From: JAAAOH01 sp041686235
GTDB taxonomy: Bacteria; Spirochaetota; Spirochaetia; DSM-27196; PWMO01
DNA: 25,122 nt
NCBI GenBank assembly: GCA_041686235.1
Contig: JAWLED010000042.1
Coordinates: 1 to 25,122, forward strand
Reading direction: 5' to 3'
Positions within the stretch are counted from its first letter, which is position 1. Each line of letters opens with the position of its first letter. The notes beneath the pieces were generated by a model. The model saw nothing but the letters and a program-made list of their open reading frames with translations, searched no databases and was not told the origin of the DNA. The position numbers were made by a program, and so were the translations under genes. Below are positions 7,552 through 15,046 of this stretch, one piece after another.

Positions 7552-8191
7552 CGACGGTCTCCTGGGCCTTGTAAGTAGCGTGATCAGCCGATCCGAGCTC
7601 GGCTATGGCATGCATTCCGAATGTCCGGATCTGTATTTCCACAACGTCTCCGTTTGCGGTACGGACCGTCGTATGAAGGGCCCGGTATCCGTTCGGCTTT
7701 GGATTTACCACGTAATCCTTGAACCGCCCCGGAACCGGCTGCCATAGCCGATGGACGAGCGCAAGCAGGCGGTAGCTGTCGCCCACGTCGCCGCAAATCA
7801 GACGAATACCGAGCATGTCGTAGATCCGGCGCAGGGACTTTCCGGTGCGTTGCATCTTGCGGTGAATGGAGTACACGTTCTTGGCCCGGGACTCCACGAA
7901 GAAGACCGGGCCGCTACGGCCGGTCGGATCGAAATGCCCGGGCATCTCGGAAGCGACGGTCCGCTCGATTGCCTCCTGCATCGTCGCGAGCACGGCTTGC
8001 CTTTTACGGCCGCGACGGTCCATGTAGCGCTTGATGCGCAGGTAGGCCCACGGCTGCATGCGTTTCAGCAGCCGATCTTCGAGCGTTCGCACACGATCGA
8101 TCAGAGACCTCTGAGTCGACACCGTAGTCCGCTGTCCGTTATCGGTCCGTCTTTCCATTACGCGGGCCTCTCCCAGACGAGTATCTTGCAT
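7532..8191 (-). CDS. Stand-alone RelA/SpoT-type (p)ppGpp synthetase domain protein
   Basis: The 219-aa product carries a RelA/SpoT synthetase domain over about residues 95-210: the ESRAKNVYSIHRKMQ entry, IYDMLGIRLIC, the G-loop region GRFKDYVVNPKPNGYRALHTTV and VEIQIRT with its catalytic-type Glu. The sequence resembles the synthetase domain of long RSH proteins more than RelP/RelQ, yet no HD hydrolase, TGS or ACT domain is present. It would make (p)ppGpp from ATP and GTP/GDP in the cytoplasm, without an in-protein hydrolase. An alternative start is ATG 8158 (residue 12), preceded by GGGAGAGG. The frame appears to end early through a frameshift into a collinear tail. It sits inside the tRNA-bounded island, so an acquired or toxin-like role is conceivable but unproven. 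Confidence 0.8.
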   Translation of the reverse strand: MQDTRLGEARVMERRTDNGQRTTVSTQRSLIDRVRTLEDRLLKRMQPWAYLRIKRYMDRRGRKRQAVLATMQEAIERTVASEMPGHFDPTGRSGPVFFVESRAKNVYSIHRKMQRTGKSLRRIYDMLGIRLICGDVGDSYRLLALVHRLWQPVPGRFKDYVVNPKPNGYRALHTTVRTANGDVVEIQIRTFGMHAIAELGSADHATYKAQETVDVSETR

Positions 8192-8611
8192 GAGAGATTA
8201 ACCCGCACGCGTCAAACACAGGTGCGGCAGACGCAAAGATTCGGTGAAGTTCGCCGAGACAAAGAGCTCCGATATGACCTCGCGCGCCTCCTATTGCTAT
8301 TTTCGGGCCGGAAGGTAAGGGAAATATGCCGAGATGGGGCGCGTGACGGTTTCTCCTACCGACGCTCGTGCCGGGGCCGGGTCTCTCGGCGATGCTGCTC
8401 CTCACTTTGGCCACGGCGGTCAAATTATCCGTTACGCTATGATCTCTACGAGACCGAACGGTCCGAGAAAGAAACGCTGGAAGAGATCGAGCCGCTGCAT
8501 CACGTAGGGTGAAATTCGCGACCATGAAGGAATTAGAGACCGACCGGTTGGCGAGTAGAAATCAGCAACGGGTCAGTGAGGCCGGTGGATGTTAATGGTA
8601 CCAAGTCGGAT
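8192..8611. other. Intergenic stretch without a recognisable gene
   Basis: About 420 bases between the RelA/SpoT-domain gene and the DUF5615 remnant. Both strands have open frames, but their Arg/Ser-rich composition looks like chance reading of GC-rich DNA. I see no RNA gene or repeat here. Confidence 0.5.
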
Positions 8612-8639
8612 TTGACCGACTGCCCGGGGATGATACTAT
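8612..8639 (+). promoter_or_regulatory. Promoter upstream of the DUF5615 remnant
   Basis: TTGACC (8612-8617), a 16-bp spacer, TACTAT (8634-8639). A short frame following it ends in TAA at 8691-8693, overlapping the ATG of the remnant as TAATG. This looks like the relic of an antitoxin-toxin pair whose first gene has been mostly lost. Confidence 0.5.
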
Positions 8640-8692
8640 GACGGGCGGGAGACTCGCGAAGATGAGGCGTACCCGAGGGAACACTCTGCGTA

Positions 8693-8884
8693 ATGCGTCT
8701 GTTAGCCGACGAAGGTGTCCACCGAAGCATTGTGAAGGCGCTCCGCGAAGCTGGATACGATACGCAGGTAAATGAACAGGTAGCAGTCATACCGGCCGCG
8801 CTTGCGGATCACGCGGCTCGGTTGAGCAATGCGTTTACAGTGATTGGTACAACCGGTGTGCGTATCCGGCGCGGGAGCTACTGA
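8693..8884 (+). pseudogene. Internally deleted DUF5615 PIN-like toxin gene
   Basis: The 63-aa product joins the two ends of a DUF5615 protein. Residues 1-27 (MRLLADEGVHRSIVKALREAGYD) match the family N-terminus with its catalytic-type Asp, and residues about 38-60 (ADHAARLSNAFTVIG, then VRIRR) match the family C-terminus. Full members are about 115-120 aa; the middle, with the expected ILLTxDxDF segment, is missing while the frame is preserved. An in-frame deletion of about 55 codons explains this. These toxins usually follow a DUF433 antitoxin, which is not recognisable here. Activity is unlikely because the second acidic motif is gone. Confidence 0.65.
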
Positions 8885-8891
8885 GTTCTTC

Positions 8892-8977
8892 TACCGGAAC
8901 CGGGACTTGAACCCGGACGGGAGTTACCTCCCAGGGGATTTTAAGTCCCCTGCGTCTACCAATTCCGCCATTCCGGC
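8892..8977 (-). tRNA. tRNA-Leu(UAA)
   Basis: The minus strand folds as an 86-nt class II tRNA: acceptor GCCGGAA pairs with TTCCGGT (G1-U72 wobble), discriminator A73, anticodon stem GGGGA/TCCCC around loop CTTAAAA (anticodon UAA), a long variable arm, and a T arm with GTTCAAG. CCA is not encoded. Its 3' part is repeated as the fragment at 6171-6227, making it the intact boundary of the accessory island. Confidence 0.96.
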
Positions 8978-8996
8978 TTACGGTGATTCCCGCTGA

Positions 8997-9025
8997 ATTG
9001 TATGGTGCCGCCGCCCCCTGGTCAA
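8997..9025 (-). promoter_or_regulatory. Promoter of tRNA-Leu(UAA)
   Basis: Minus strand: TTGACC (9025-9020), a 17-bp spacer, TACAAT (9002-8997). The first base of the mature tRNA lies 19 nt after the -10, leaving a short 5' leader for RNase P. Confidence 0.75.
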
Positions 9026-9093
9026 GGAAAGGGCCGCAAAGATTTACTTCAAACTGTTGCAGTGCCGTGCGCGCGGAATCCGGCGCCGCCGGC

Positions 9094-9111
9094 CCCGGGG
9101 CGCGCCCCGGG
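9094..9111. repeat. 18-bp perfect GC palindrome
   Basis: CCCGGGGCGCGCCCCGGG equals its own reverse complement. It lies in the very GC-rich stretch between tRNA-Leu and the HisKA_2 kinase gene, about 110 bp upstream of the kinase -35 box. It lacks a T-tract, so it is not an obvious terminator; it could be a protein-binding site. Confidence 0.6.
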
Positions 9112-9221
9112 ATCGACCCGCGGCGCCGGGCGGTTGGTCTCACGCGGCGGCACAGGGCCGCCGGCCGAAACATTTACTGAAAAAACCAAAAAAAAAGAAA
9201 GCTCCTGTAAGTCTAAAAACA

Positions 9222-9251
9222 TTGACAAGCCGGCACAGGACGCAATAAGCT
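9222..9251 (+). promoter_or_regulatory. Promoter of the HisKA_2 sensor kinase gene
   Basis: TTGACA (9222-9227), an 18-bp spacer, TAAGCT (9246-9251). The start codon begins 9 nt later, so the mRNA would carry at most two or three untranslated bases. An A-rich stretch lies just upstream (9180-9200), resembling an UP element. Confidence 0.65.
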
Positions 9252-9260
9252 GTAACGGTA

Positions 9261-10958
9261 ATGGATCCGATTATGCCCCTTATCGCCACGACTCTTGCTG
9301 CTTCGGGGCTCCTGGCTGTGGTGCACGCCTACCTCTTTCGAAGCGAGGCGAGTTTTGCACTGGGCATATGGACCGTTGCGTGGGGTTTGTACGCCCTCCG
9401 GTTCGTTGCGGCAATGGGTATGGAAGCTTGGCCCGGCGCCGTAATGTTTGTGTGGTTCCACCAAGTTGCCTCACTTATGAGTGCGGTATTCCTATTGTGG
9501 GGGGCCGTCTCCCATACCAGCGGCAAGGCGGCGCTTCCGCGTCTTTGGGTTTTGTGCTCGGCCGTACTGGTGGTGTGGGTCACCATTGCACTGGGGCTTG
9601 GAGTCAGCCGTCCGATCGTCTTTACGCCCGTCTTCGTGTTTCTTGGGTTTTCAAACTTTGCAATTGCCGCCGCATACATTCGCACACCGACGTTGGGTAG
9701 ACAGAGTCGGGTATTCATAGCAACCGTGTTCATTCTGTGGGGGCTTCACAAGCTTGACTACCCTCTGCTGCGTGGGCTCCCCGACGCTGCGCTGTGGGGC
9801 TACGCCCTCGGCGCCATATTCACGATGGCCGCAGGAGTCGGCCTACTTACCGCCTATCTCGAGCGGGCCCGAGAATCGGCATCCAACCACCGGAAGAGGT
9901 TCGAGACGCTCGTGGATTCGCTCGATGATGTTGTATTTACCCTCGATGCGGACGCACGCTATACCGGGATCTTCGGTAGTTGGGTCAGAGAAACCGAAGG
10001 GGCCGAGCTAACGTTTCTCGGGAAATCGGGGACGGAAATCTACGGTTTACAGGAAGGGGCAATTCACGAAGAGATGGCAATGAAGGCCATTGCCGAGAAT
10101 CGAGCGGTTACCTATGAGTGGAGCAGACCTCGTGCCGACGAGACCGTGCGATACTCCCAGACCACCGTATCTCCGATGCGGACTCGCTCCGACTCCTCCC
10201 ATCAGCTCGTGGGAATCAGCCGCGACATCACCGAGTTGAAGAATACTCAGCAGTCGCTCGAACGGGGCGTTCGCGAAAAGTCGACCTTGCTTCGAGAAGT
10301 ACACCATCGGGTCAAGAACAATCTTCAAATTATCGTAAGCCTCTTGCGGCTTCAGTCGAAGTATTTTGACGATGCGGCAACCAGACGGGCGTTCGAGGAC
10401 ACAATGGGGCGGGTAGCCTCCATGGCGGCGGTGCACGAACGCCTGTACGAGTCCGCTGATTTAACGTCTGTTTCTTTCGACGCGTACCTCGGCGAGCTCA
10501 GTCAAGAAATCTTGGCGCTGCACGTGATGCGAGAAGAAATGCCGGAGCTTCGTCTACATACCGACAAACTCGAGCTCGACGTCGCAACCGCCATCCCTCT
10601 CGGCCTCATCACGACCGAGCTCATATCGAATGCGTGCAAACACGCCTTTTATGGAGGCGCGGACGATCGACTGTCGGTGCGTTTGAATAGGCAGGGGGCC
10701 GAAATCGTTTTGAGCGTGGCAGACAACGGCCCTGGATTCGGACAAGAGTTCGCTCCTCAATACAGCGGTTCGTTGGGAATGTCGCTCATTTCGGCGCTCT
10801 GCGATCAGCTTGGTGCAACCTTTGAGTGGGAATCGGACAACGGGGCAACATTTCGGGTTCGGGTGCCGATGGGCGCGAAGACGGCCTATGCAGGAGAGCT
10901 CGAGTCGCCCGAGGGTACGTATCGAAGCGCCGCCGCTGCGCCCGAGCCGCCGAAATAA
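9261..10958 (+). CDS. Membrane sensor histidine kinase, 7TM-PAS-HisKA_2-HATPase
   Basis: The 565-aa protein begins with about seven hydrophobic segments (residues about 3-205) forming a membrane sensor region, followed by a PAS/PAC module (about 212-328) ending in ISRDITELKNTQ. The kinase core is of the HisKA_2 type: LLREVHHRVKNNLQIIVSLLRLQS, with the paired His348/His349 holding the phospho-acceptor. The HATPase domain (about 440-545) has TTELISNACKHAF and DNGPGFG, then LGMSLISALCDQLGA. Such kinases often signal to stand-alone receiver or general-stress response proteins; no partner is adjacent. The ATG at 9261 is supported by a promoter whose -10 ends 9 nt upstream. The gene converges on the acetyltransferase gene, the two stop codons being only 5 bp apart. 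Confidence 0.93.
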   Translation: MDPIMPLIATTLAASGLLAVVHAYLFRSEASFALGIWTVAWGLYALRFVAAMGMEAWPGAVMFVWFHQVASLMSAVFLLWGAVSHTSGKAALPRLWVLCSAVLVVWVTIALGLGVSRPIVFTPVFVFLGFSNFAIAAAYIRTPTLGRQSRVFIATVFILWGLHKLDYPLLRGLPDAALWGYALGAIFTMAAGVGLLTAYLERARESASNHRKRFETLVDSLDDVVFTLDADARYTGIFGSWVRETEGAELTFLGKSGTEIYGLQEGAIHEEMAMKAIAENRAVTYEWSRPRADETVRYSQTTVSPMRTRSDSSHQLVGISRDITELKNTQQSLERGVREKSTLLREVHHRVKNNLQIIVSLLRLQSKYFDDAATRRAFEDTMGRVASMAAVHERLYESADLTSVSFDAYLGELSQEILALHVMREEMPELRLHTDKLELDVATAIPLGLITTELISNACKHAFYGGADDRLSVRLNRQGAEIVLSVADNGPGFGQEFAPQYSGSLGMSLISALCDQLGATFEWESDNGATFRVRVPMGAKTAYAGELESPEGTYRSAAAAPEPPK

Positions 10959-10963
10959 CGCGG

Positions 10964-11515
10964 TCACAGCAGCTTCTGCCACTCGATCCAGAGCTCGCTT
11001 TCTCGAACGATGTCGAACCCTGAGGCGGCGTGAAGACTCGCGGCAGCTTCGTTCTCTCTCCTGCTGCTGCTGTAAAGGCGACGATACCCCGAACGGCGCA
11101 GCACGTGAAACATATCATCGAAGAGTTTGCGCCCGTACCCCCGGCCCCGGTAGTCGCGATGGACCGCGATGTCGAAGAGGTAGGCGGCGTCGGTATACTC
11201 AGCTTCCCGGGGCCGGCGGGAACAGCGGTAACACCCGAGAACCCGGCCGCGGTCGTCCTCCAGTATCCGAATGATGTCGGCGGTGAAATCAATGTGTTTT
11301 ATGACGTCGTGCTTGAACTTCTCGCGGGAGGCGCTAAAGCCCGATGAGCGCGCAGTCTCATAGAGTAGGGTAAGTAGATCCTGGAGGTGCGTTGGTGCGT
11401 AGTCGACCATCCTCGTCCATTCCGGTCCGTGGGCTGGAGACGAGTTCGAAGCGGAGCTCGGGGCCGATGGGGAAGAGCCGCGCCGCGTGAGCCGCCGCAA
11501 CAATCGAGCAACCAT
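10964..11515 (-). CDS. GNAT family N-acetyltransferase
   Basis: The product has a GNAT acetyltransferase core: FDIAVHRDYRGRGYGRKLFDDM supplies the acetyl-CoA binding motif A (RGRGYG), followed by YSSSRRENEAAASLHAASGFDIV, the typical motif B ending. It would transfer an acetyl group from acetyl-CoA to an amine; the substrate cannot be predicted. From ATG 11515 it is 183 aa, but the first 35 residues are low-complexity Arg/Ser/Pro. ATG 11410 (148 aa, starting MVDYAPTHLQDLLTLL) gives a better family length and is preceded by ACGAGG. I therefore regard the longer start as uncertain. It is transcribed away from the Nudix gene. Confidence 0.85.
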   Translation of the reverse strand: MVARLLRRLTRRGSSPSAPSSASNSSPAHGPEWTRMVDYAPTHLQDLLTLLYETARSSGFSASREKFKHDVIKHIDFTADIIRILEDDRGRVLGCYRCSRRPREAEYTDAAYLFDIAVHRDYRGRGYGRKLFDDMFHVLRRSGYRRLYSSSRRENEAAASLHAASGFDIVRESELWIEWQKLL

Positions 11516-11611
11516 ACACGGACAGTATTCACCACGTTACCGCACGAGCGCAAGAGGTCGCATGGCCGCCGGTGGGTGCAGGGAGGCACTGCGAGACGCT
11601 GCGCGTTTTGT

Positions 11612-11617
11612 TATACT
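11612..11617 (+). promoter_or_regulatory. -10 element of the Nudix gene (leaderless start)
   Basis: TATACT ends 6 nt before the ATG at 11624, which places the predicted transcription start on the start codon itself. No Shine-Dalgarno sequence can fit in between. The -35 region is weak. Confidence 0.55.
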
Positions 11618-11623
11618 GCCGGC

Positions 11624-12028
11624 ATGTACAAACCGGTAAAAGCAACCGTTGGCGCAGTCTGCGAACACGCGGGAACGGTTCTGCTCGAGAGACGCAGTAA
11701 CGACCCGTTTAACGGCTATTGGTGTATCCCCGGAGGCCATATCGAGTTCGGCGAGCCCGTCGAAGACGCCTTACGCCGTGAGGTGCAGGAGGAAACGGGC
11801 CTCAGGGTGACGAGTCTGCGGTTTCTCAACTACTACACCGAGTACTTCGCACAGCTCGATTGGCATGCGGTAGCCCTGGTCTTTGTGTGTAGTGTCGAGG
11901 GTACGGAGGCCGCGCAGCAGGGCGAGGTATCACAACTGCAGTGGTTCGAACTCAAGGACGCACTGCAACTGCCGCTTGCCTTCGAGCACAAACGCGTGCT
12001 CACAGACTTCGCCGCCGGCTCGGCGTGA
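11624..12028 (+). CDS. Nudix hydrolase
   Basis: This 134-aa protein has a complete Nudix box at residues 38-60: GGHIEFGEPVEDALRREVQE followed by ETGL, matching Gx5Ex7REUxEExGU. Nudix enzymes hydrolyse nucleoside diphosphates linked to another moiety, using Mg2+ bound by the REVQEE glutamates. WCIPGGHIE at the entrance is seen in MutT-like and CTP-type Nudix proteins, but the substrate is not determinable. A longer upstream frame from 11387 exists but overlaps the acetyltransferase gene antisense and adds Arg/Pro-rich residues, so ATG 11624 is preferred; the -10 six bases upstream agrees. Confidence 0.9.
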   Translation: MYKPVKATVGAVCEHAGTVLLERRSNDPFNGYWCIPGGHIEFGEPVEDALRREVQEETGLRVTSLRFLNYYTEYFAQLDWHAVALVFVCSVEGTEAAQQGEVSQLQWFELKDALQLPLAFEHKRVLTDFAAGSA

Positions 12029-12117
12029 GTCGGCGGACCCGGGGGCGGCGGCGCATCCCTGCCCGGCGGCGTAGACCTCCCGGGGTAAGCCGTGCGCCAT
12101 GAGCCGAGGGCACGCTC

Positions 12118-14130
12118 CTACTCGGCGCTGAACTTCGACTTCAGCGCGGCAAAGTAATCGGCCGCCTCGTCTTCGCCGGCAACCTCTTCCGGCTCCGACT
12201 GGGTAATGAGCTCCGCCGGGATCTCTTCCAAAAACGGTGAGGGGCGGCACTCGATTTGCTCGCGCATGACCTTTCGCGTGAGGCACGAGGTCATGAACAA
12301 CAGCTCCTTGGCCCGCGTGATCGCAACGTAGAACAGCCGCCGCTCTTCCTCGACGTTGCGCGCTGAGTCCTCGAGGGCCCGTGCGTGCGGAATAATATCG
12401 TCCTCCACACCGGCAAGGAAAACTACCCGCCGCTCGAGACCTTTGGCCGCATGGATGGTCATGAGCCCCACGCGTCCTCCTGCCTCCTCGTCGTCGAGGC
12501 TGTCTTTGACCTGCAGGCTAATGCGGTTGAGGTAGTCATACAGCGAAGGATCGAGTATATCGGGATCGTTTTCGTAGTCGCGGATGAACTCGACGAGAAA
12601 CTGCACGTTTCGGAACTTGGCGGTGGCCGCCCGCTCGTTTTGTTGATATTCCTGCACCAGATGGCCCCAGTAGCCGATCTCGGTAATGAGCGATGAGAGC
12701 ACCTCAGCCATCTGTGAGCTCGCGAAAAATGCATCACGATAGCTCTCTATGAGCTCGGTAAACGCGCTGAGGTCCTCCATGGCCTTTGCGGTGAGCTTTG
12801 GGTGCTCGGCGGCGATTGCCTCGTGGATGGCGGAGTACATGGAAAGCTTCTTTCGCTCGGCAAGGGCGTTGAGCTCTTCGAGCGTTTTCTTTCCCACCCC
12901 GCGCCGCGGGGTGTTTATCACCCTCAGAAGACTTATGTCGTCGTCATGATTGGCCATGACGCGCAGATACGATACGACGTCGCGGACCTCTTTGCGCTGG
13001 AAAAAGCTCTGCCCGCCGGAGACGCGATAGGGAATGTTCTCGCTGAGAAACGCCTCCTCGATGTGGCGGGCGAGACTGTTGGTCCGTACGAGTACGCCCA
13101 TGTCTTCGTAGCGCACCTGTTCCCGCATGGCGAGGCTCTTGACCTTCTCGGCAATAAACTGCGCTTCCTCGCGCTCGTCGGCGGGGAAGTGCAGCTCGAT
13201 AGGCTTCCCGCCGCGGGTTCCCGTCCAGAGCTCCTTGTGCTTGCGGTCGGTGTTGTTGGCTATGAGCCGATTTGCGGCGCTGAGGATGGTGTCGGTGGAG
13301 CGGTAGTTTCGCTCGAGCTTGATCTCCGCCCGTTGGGGAAAATCGGTTTCGAAGTCCAAGAGGTTTCCGAAGTTTGCCCCCCGCCACGAGTAAATGGATT
13401 GATCGTCGTCTCCCACCACGCAGACGTTGGCGTGCGTTTCTCCTAACAGTTTCATGAACCGGTACTGCTCGCCGGAGGTGTCCTGGAACTCGTCCACGAG
13501 CAGGTAGTGAAACTGCTGCTGCAGCGTCTCCCGCACGTCGTCGTAGCGGTTCATGATCTCGACCGGCAGCAGGATGAGGTCGTCGAAGTCCACCGCGTTA
13601 TAGAGCTTCATGTGCTCGCGGTACTCGTCGAAAAGCGGGCGATAGCGAGATAGCTCTTCGTCCCACCCGGCGCGGCCGGTGCGTATTTTGGAAAACTCAC
13701 CGATAAGCCATTTGACCTCACCCGGGTCGAGGGTGAACTTGCCGGCACGGGCCGTCTCCTTGAGAAGCGACAGTTGGTCGGCGGTGTCATAGATACTGAA
13801 GTTTTCCCGATAGCCGAGCCGGGTAATATAGGAGCGCAGCACTTTTACGCCGAAGGCGTGAAACGTCGAGCAGGTGAGGTTTCGAAGCGGCTTTCCGGTC
13901 AGCTCCTTGACGCGCTGCTGCATCTCGCGCGCGGCCTTGTTGGTAAAGGTGAGGGCGAGAATGGCGCTCTGCGGTACCCCCGACTCGAGCATGTGGGCGA
14001 TGCGATAGGTTATGACGCGGGTCTTCCCCGACCCTGCGCCGGCTATGATGAGAAGCGGACCGTTCAGTGTTTCAACGGCCCGTATTTGTTCAGGATTCAG
14101 TTCGCGTCGGTAATCGAGGCTCTGTGACAT
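12118..14130 (-). CDS. Rep/UvrD-type superfamily 1A ATP-dependent DNA helicase
   Basis: The 670-aa product matches the length and order of Rep helicases (E. coli Rep is 673 aa). Motifs: Q-motif region LNPEQIRAVE, Walker A AGAGSGKT (residues 30-37), Ia TFTNKAAREM, II VDEFQDT, III GDDDQSIYSWRGA, IV ERNYRST, V TIHAAKGLE and VI YVAITRAKE. It should be a 3'-to-5' DNA translocase/helicase involved in replication restart or removal of protein roadblocks. The resemblance to Rep is stronger than to PcrA/UvrD and the usual C-terminal PcrA extension is absent, but family membership is called here without alignment. The start is set at ATG 14130: a -10 (TAGCAT) lies 10 nt upstream and overlaps the alternative ATG at 14142. 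The next gene upstream on this strand is the RNA methyltransferase. Confidence 0.93.
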   Translation of the reverse strand: MSQSLDYRRELNPEQIRAVETLNGPLLIIAGAGSGKTRVITYRIAHMLESGVPQSAILALTFTNKAAREMQQRVKELTGKPLRNLTCSTFHAFGVKVLRSYITRLGYRENFSIYDTADQLSLLKETARAGKFTLDPGEVKWLIGEFSKIRTGRAGWDEELSRYRPLFDEYREHMKLYNAVDFDDLILLPVEIMNRYDDVRETLQQQFHYLLVDEFQDTSGEQYRFMKLLGETHANVCVVGDDDQSIYSWRGANFGNLLDFETDFPQRAEIKLERNYRSTDTILSAANRLIANNTDRKHKELWTGTRGGKPIELHFPADEREEAQFIAEKVKSLAMREQVRYEDMGVLVRTNSLARHIEEAFLSENIPYRVSGGQSFFQRKEVRDVVSYLRVMANHDDDISLLRVINTPRRGVGKKTLEELNALAERKKLSMYSAIHEAIAAEHPKLTAKAMEDLSAFTELIESYRDAFFASSQMAEVLSSLITEIGYWGHLVQEYQQNERAATAKFRNVQFLVEFIRDYENDPDILDPSLYDYLNRISLQVKDSLDDEEAGGRVGLMTIHAAKGLERRVVFLAGVEDDIIPHARALEDSARNVEEERRLFYVAITRAKELLFMTSCLTRKVMREQIECRPSPFLEEIPAELITQSEPEEVAGEDEAADYFAALKSKFSAE

Positions 14131-14140
14131 GTGTCCGGTC

Positions 14141-14168
14141 ATGCTACAGATATTCGCCGCTCATGCAA
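14141..14168 (-). promoter_or_regulatory. Promoter of the Rep-like helicase gene
   Basis: Minus strand: TTGCAT (14168-14163), a 16-bp spacer, TAGCAT (14146-14141). The ATG at 14130 begins 10 nt after the -10, giving a leader of only a few bases. The ATG at 14142 lies partly inside the -10 and would not be transcribed from here. Confidence 0.5.
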
Positions 14169-14212
14169 GCACCCCACCCCCGCGGGCAGGGGCGCGGCCG
14201 GGCGTGCGTTGA

Positions 14213-14986
14213 TCACTCGAGCACCTCGAGCAGGCTCAAATAGATCGGCCCGCGCCCCCCGGCGGTGTCGGGAAAAATGTGGAAGCCGTGCCGCGTCGGT
14301 TCGGAGTAGGGAACTTCGGGAGAGAGGACTCGGTAGCGTCCCCCCCGCTTCTTTTCCGCCTTGTCGAGAACGCCGTCGTTCTCCCGAGGGGAAAGCGCGC
14401 AGGTGGAGTAGAGGATGAGCGCTCCGGGGCGCCCGGCGTCGATTGCGGCGGCAAGCATGGCGAAGGCTTGAGTCGCGAGGTGCTTGGTCCGTGCCGGACT
14501 CCAGCTCTCGAGATGTGATGGTGAGCCAAGAATGTGGCGCTCCGAAGAGCAGGGCACGTCGAGGAGAATCCGGTCATAGGCGTTTGTCTCGTAGAGGCCC
14601 CACCGGGTGGCGTCGTGTCCGGTCACCTCAACGCACGCTCTCAACGCTTCGGGCAGATGCTCGTCGAGGACGCGCCGCAGGCGCTCTCTTCTGCGTGACG
14701 AGCGCTCGTTTGCCACGAGCTCGGCGTCGTGGTCCATCGCCGAGGCAAGCACGAGGGTTTTTCCTCCCGGGGCGGCGCACATGTCGAGGATCCGCTCGGC
14801 GCCGTGAAGCGGCAGAGTTGCCGCGGCAATGCGGGAGGCGTCATCGAGGTGGTACGGCCGGCTCAGCGGAGGCCCGAGGGTAGTGTAGGTGGGATCATCT
14901 TCGAGTGAGCGCTTCAATCGTGGCCATCGGTCTTGAAAGATCGACTCGTAGTATTTCTCGAAGGACTCGGGTCCCCGGTGTGCCAT
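14213..14986 (-). CDS. RsmB/NOP-type RNA (cytosine-5) methyltransferase
   Basis: The 257-aa protein has the class I methyltransferase core of the RsmB/NSUN family: the SAM-binding motif DMCAAPGGKT (residues 68-77), motif IV LDVPCSSE with Cys145, and motif VI YSTCALSPREND with Cys195, the TC cysteine expected to act as nucleophile. Such enzymes methylate C5 of cytosine in rRNA or tRNA. It is short for RsmB or RsmF: the N-terminal NusB-like domain and C-terminal PUA-like domain are both absent, so substrate choice is unclear. The usual motif is DPPCS; here it is DVPCS, as in several eukaryotic-like NSUN proteins. ATG 14986 is preceded by GGGAG seven bases upstream. It diverges from the HAD phosphatase gene. 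Confidence 0.88.
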   Translation of the reverse strand: MAHRGPESFEKYYESIFQDRWPRLKRSLEDDPTYTTLGPPLSRPYHLDDASRIAAATLPLHGAERILDMCAAPGGKTLVLASAMDHDAELVANERSSRRRERLRRVLDEHLPEALRACVEVTGHDATRWGLYETNAYDRILLDVPCSSERHILGSPSHLESWSPARTKHLATQAFAMLAAAIDAGRPGALILYSTCALSPRENDGVLDKAEKKRGGRYRVLSPEVPYSEPTRHGFHIFPDTAGGRGPIYLSLLEVLE

Positions 14987-15009
14987 GCCAATGCTCCCTG
15001 CTTCCCTGC

Positions 15010-15039
15010 TTGACGACGAGTAGCGGCCGCGGATACGGT
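15010..15039 (+). promoter_or_regulatory. Promoter of the HAD phosphatase gene
   Basis: TTGACG (15010-15015), an 18-bp spacer, TACGGT (15034-15039). The GTG at 15047 begins 7 nt after the -10, where transcription should start, implying a leaderless GTG start rather than the in-frame GTG at 15041. Confidence 0.5.
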
Positions 15040-15046
15040 AGTGTCC

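Noticed and set aside
8139..8525. A 128-codon minus-strand frame upstream of the RelA/SpoT-domain gene
   Set aside because: It overlaps the start of that gene, has Arg/Ser/Pro-rich composition and no promoter or family resemblance.
11387..11623. A long N-terminal extension of the Nudix protein
   Set aside because: It is antisense to the acetyltransferase gene, Arg/Pro-rich, and lies upstream of the -10 element that fits the ATG at 11624.
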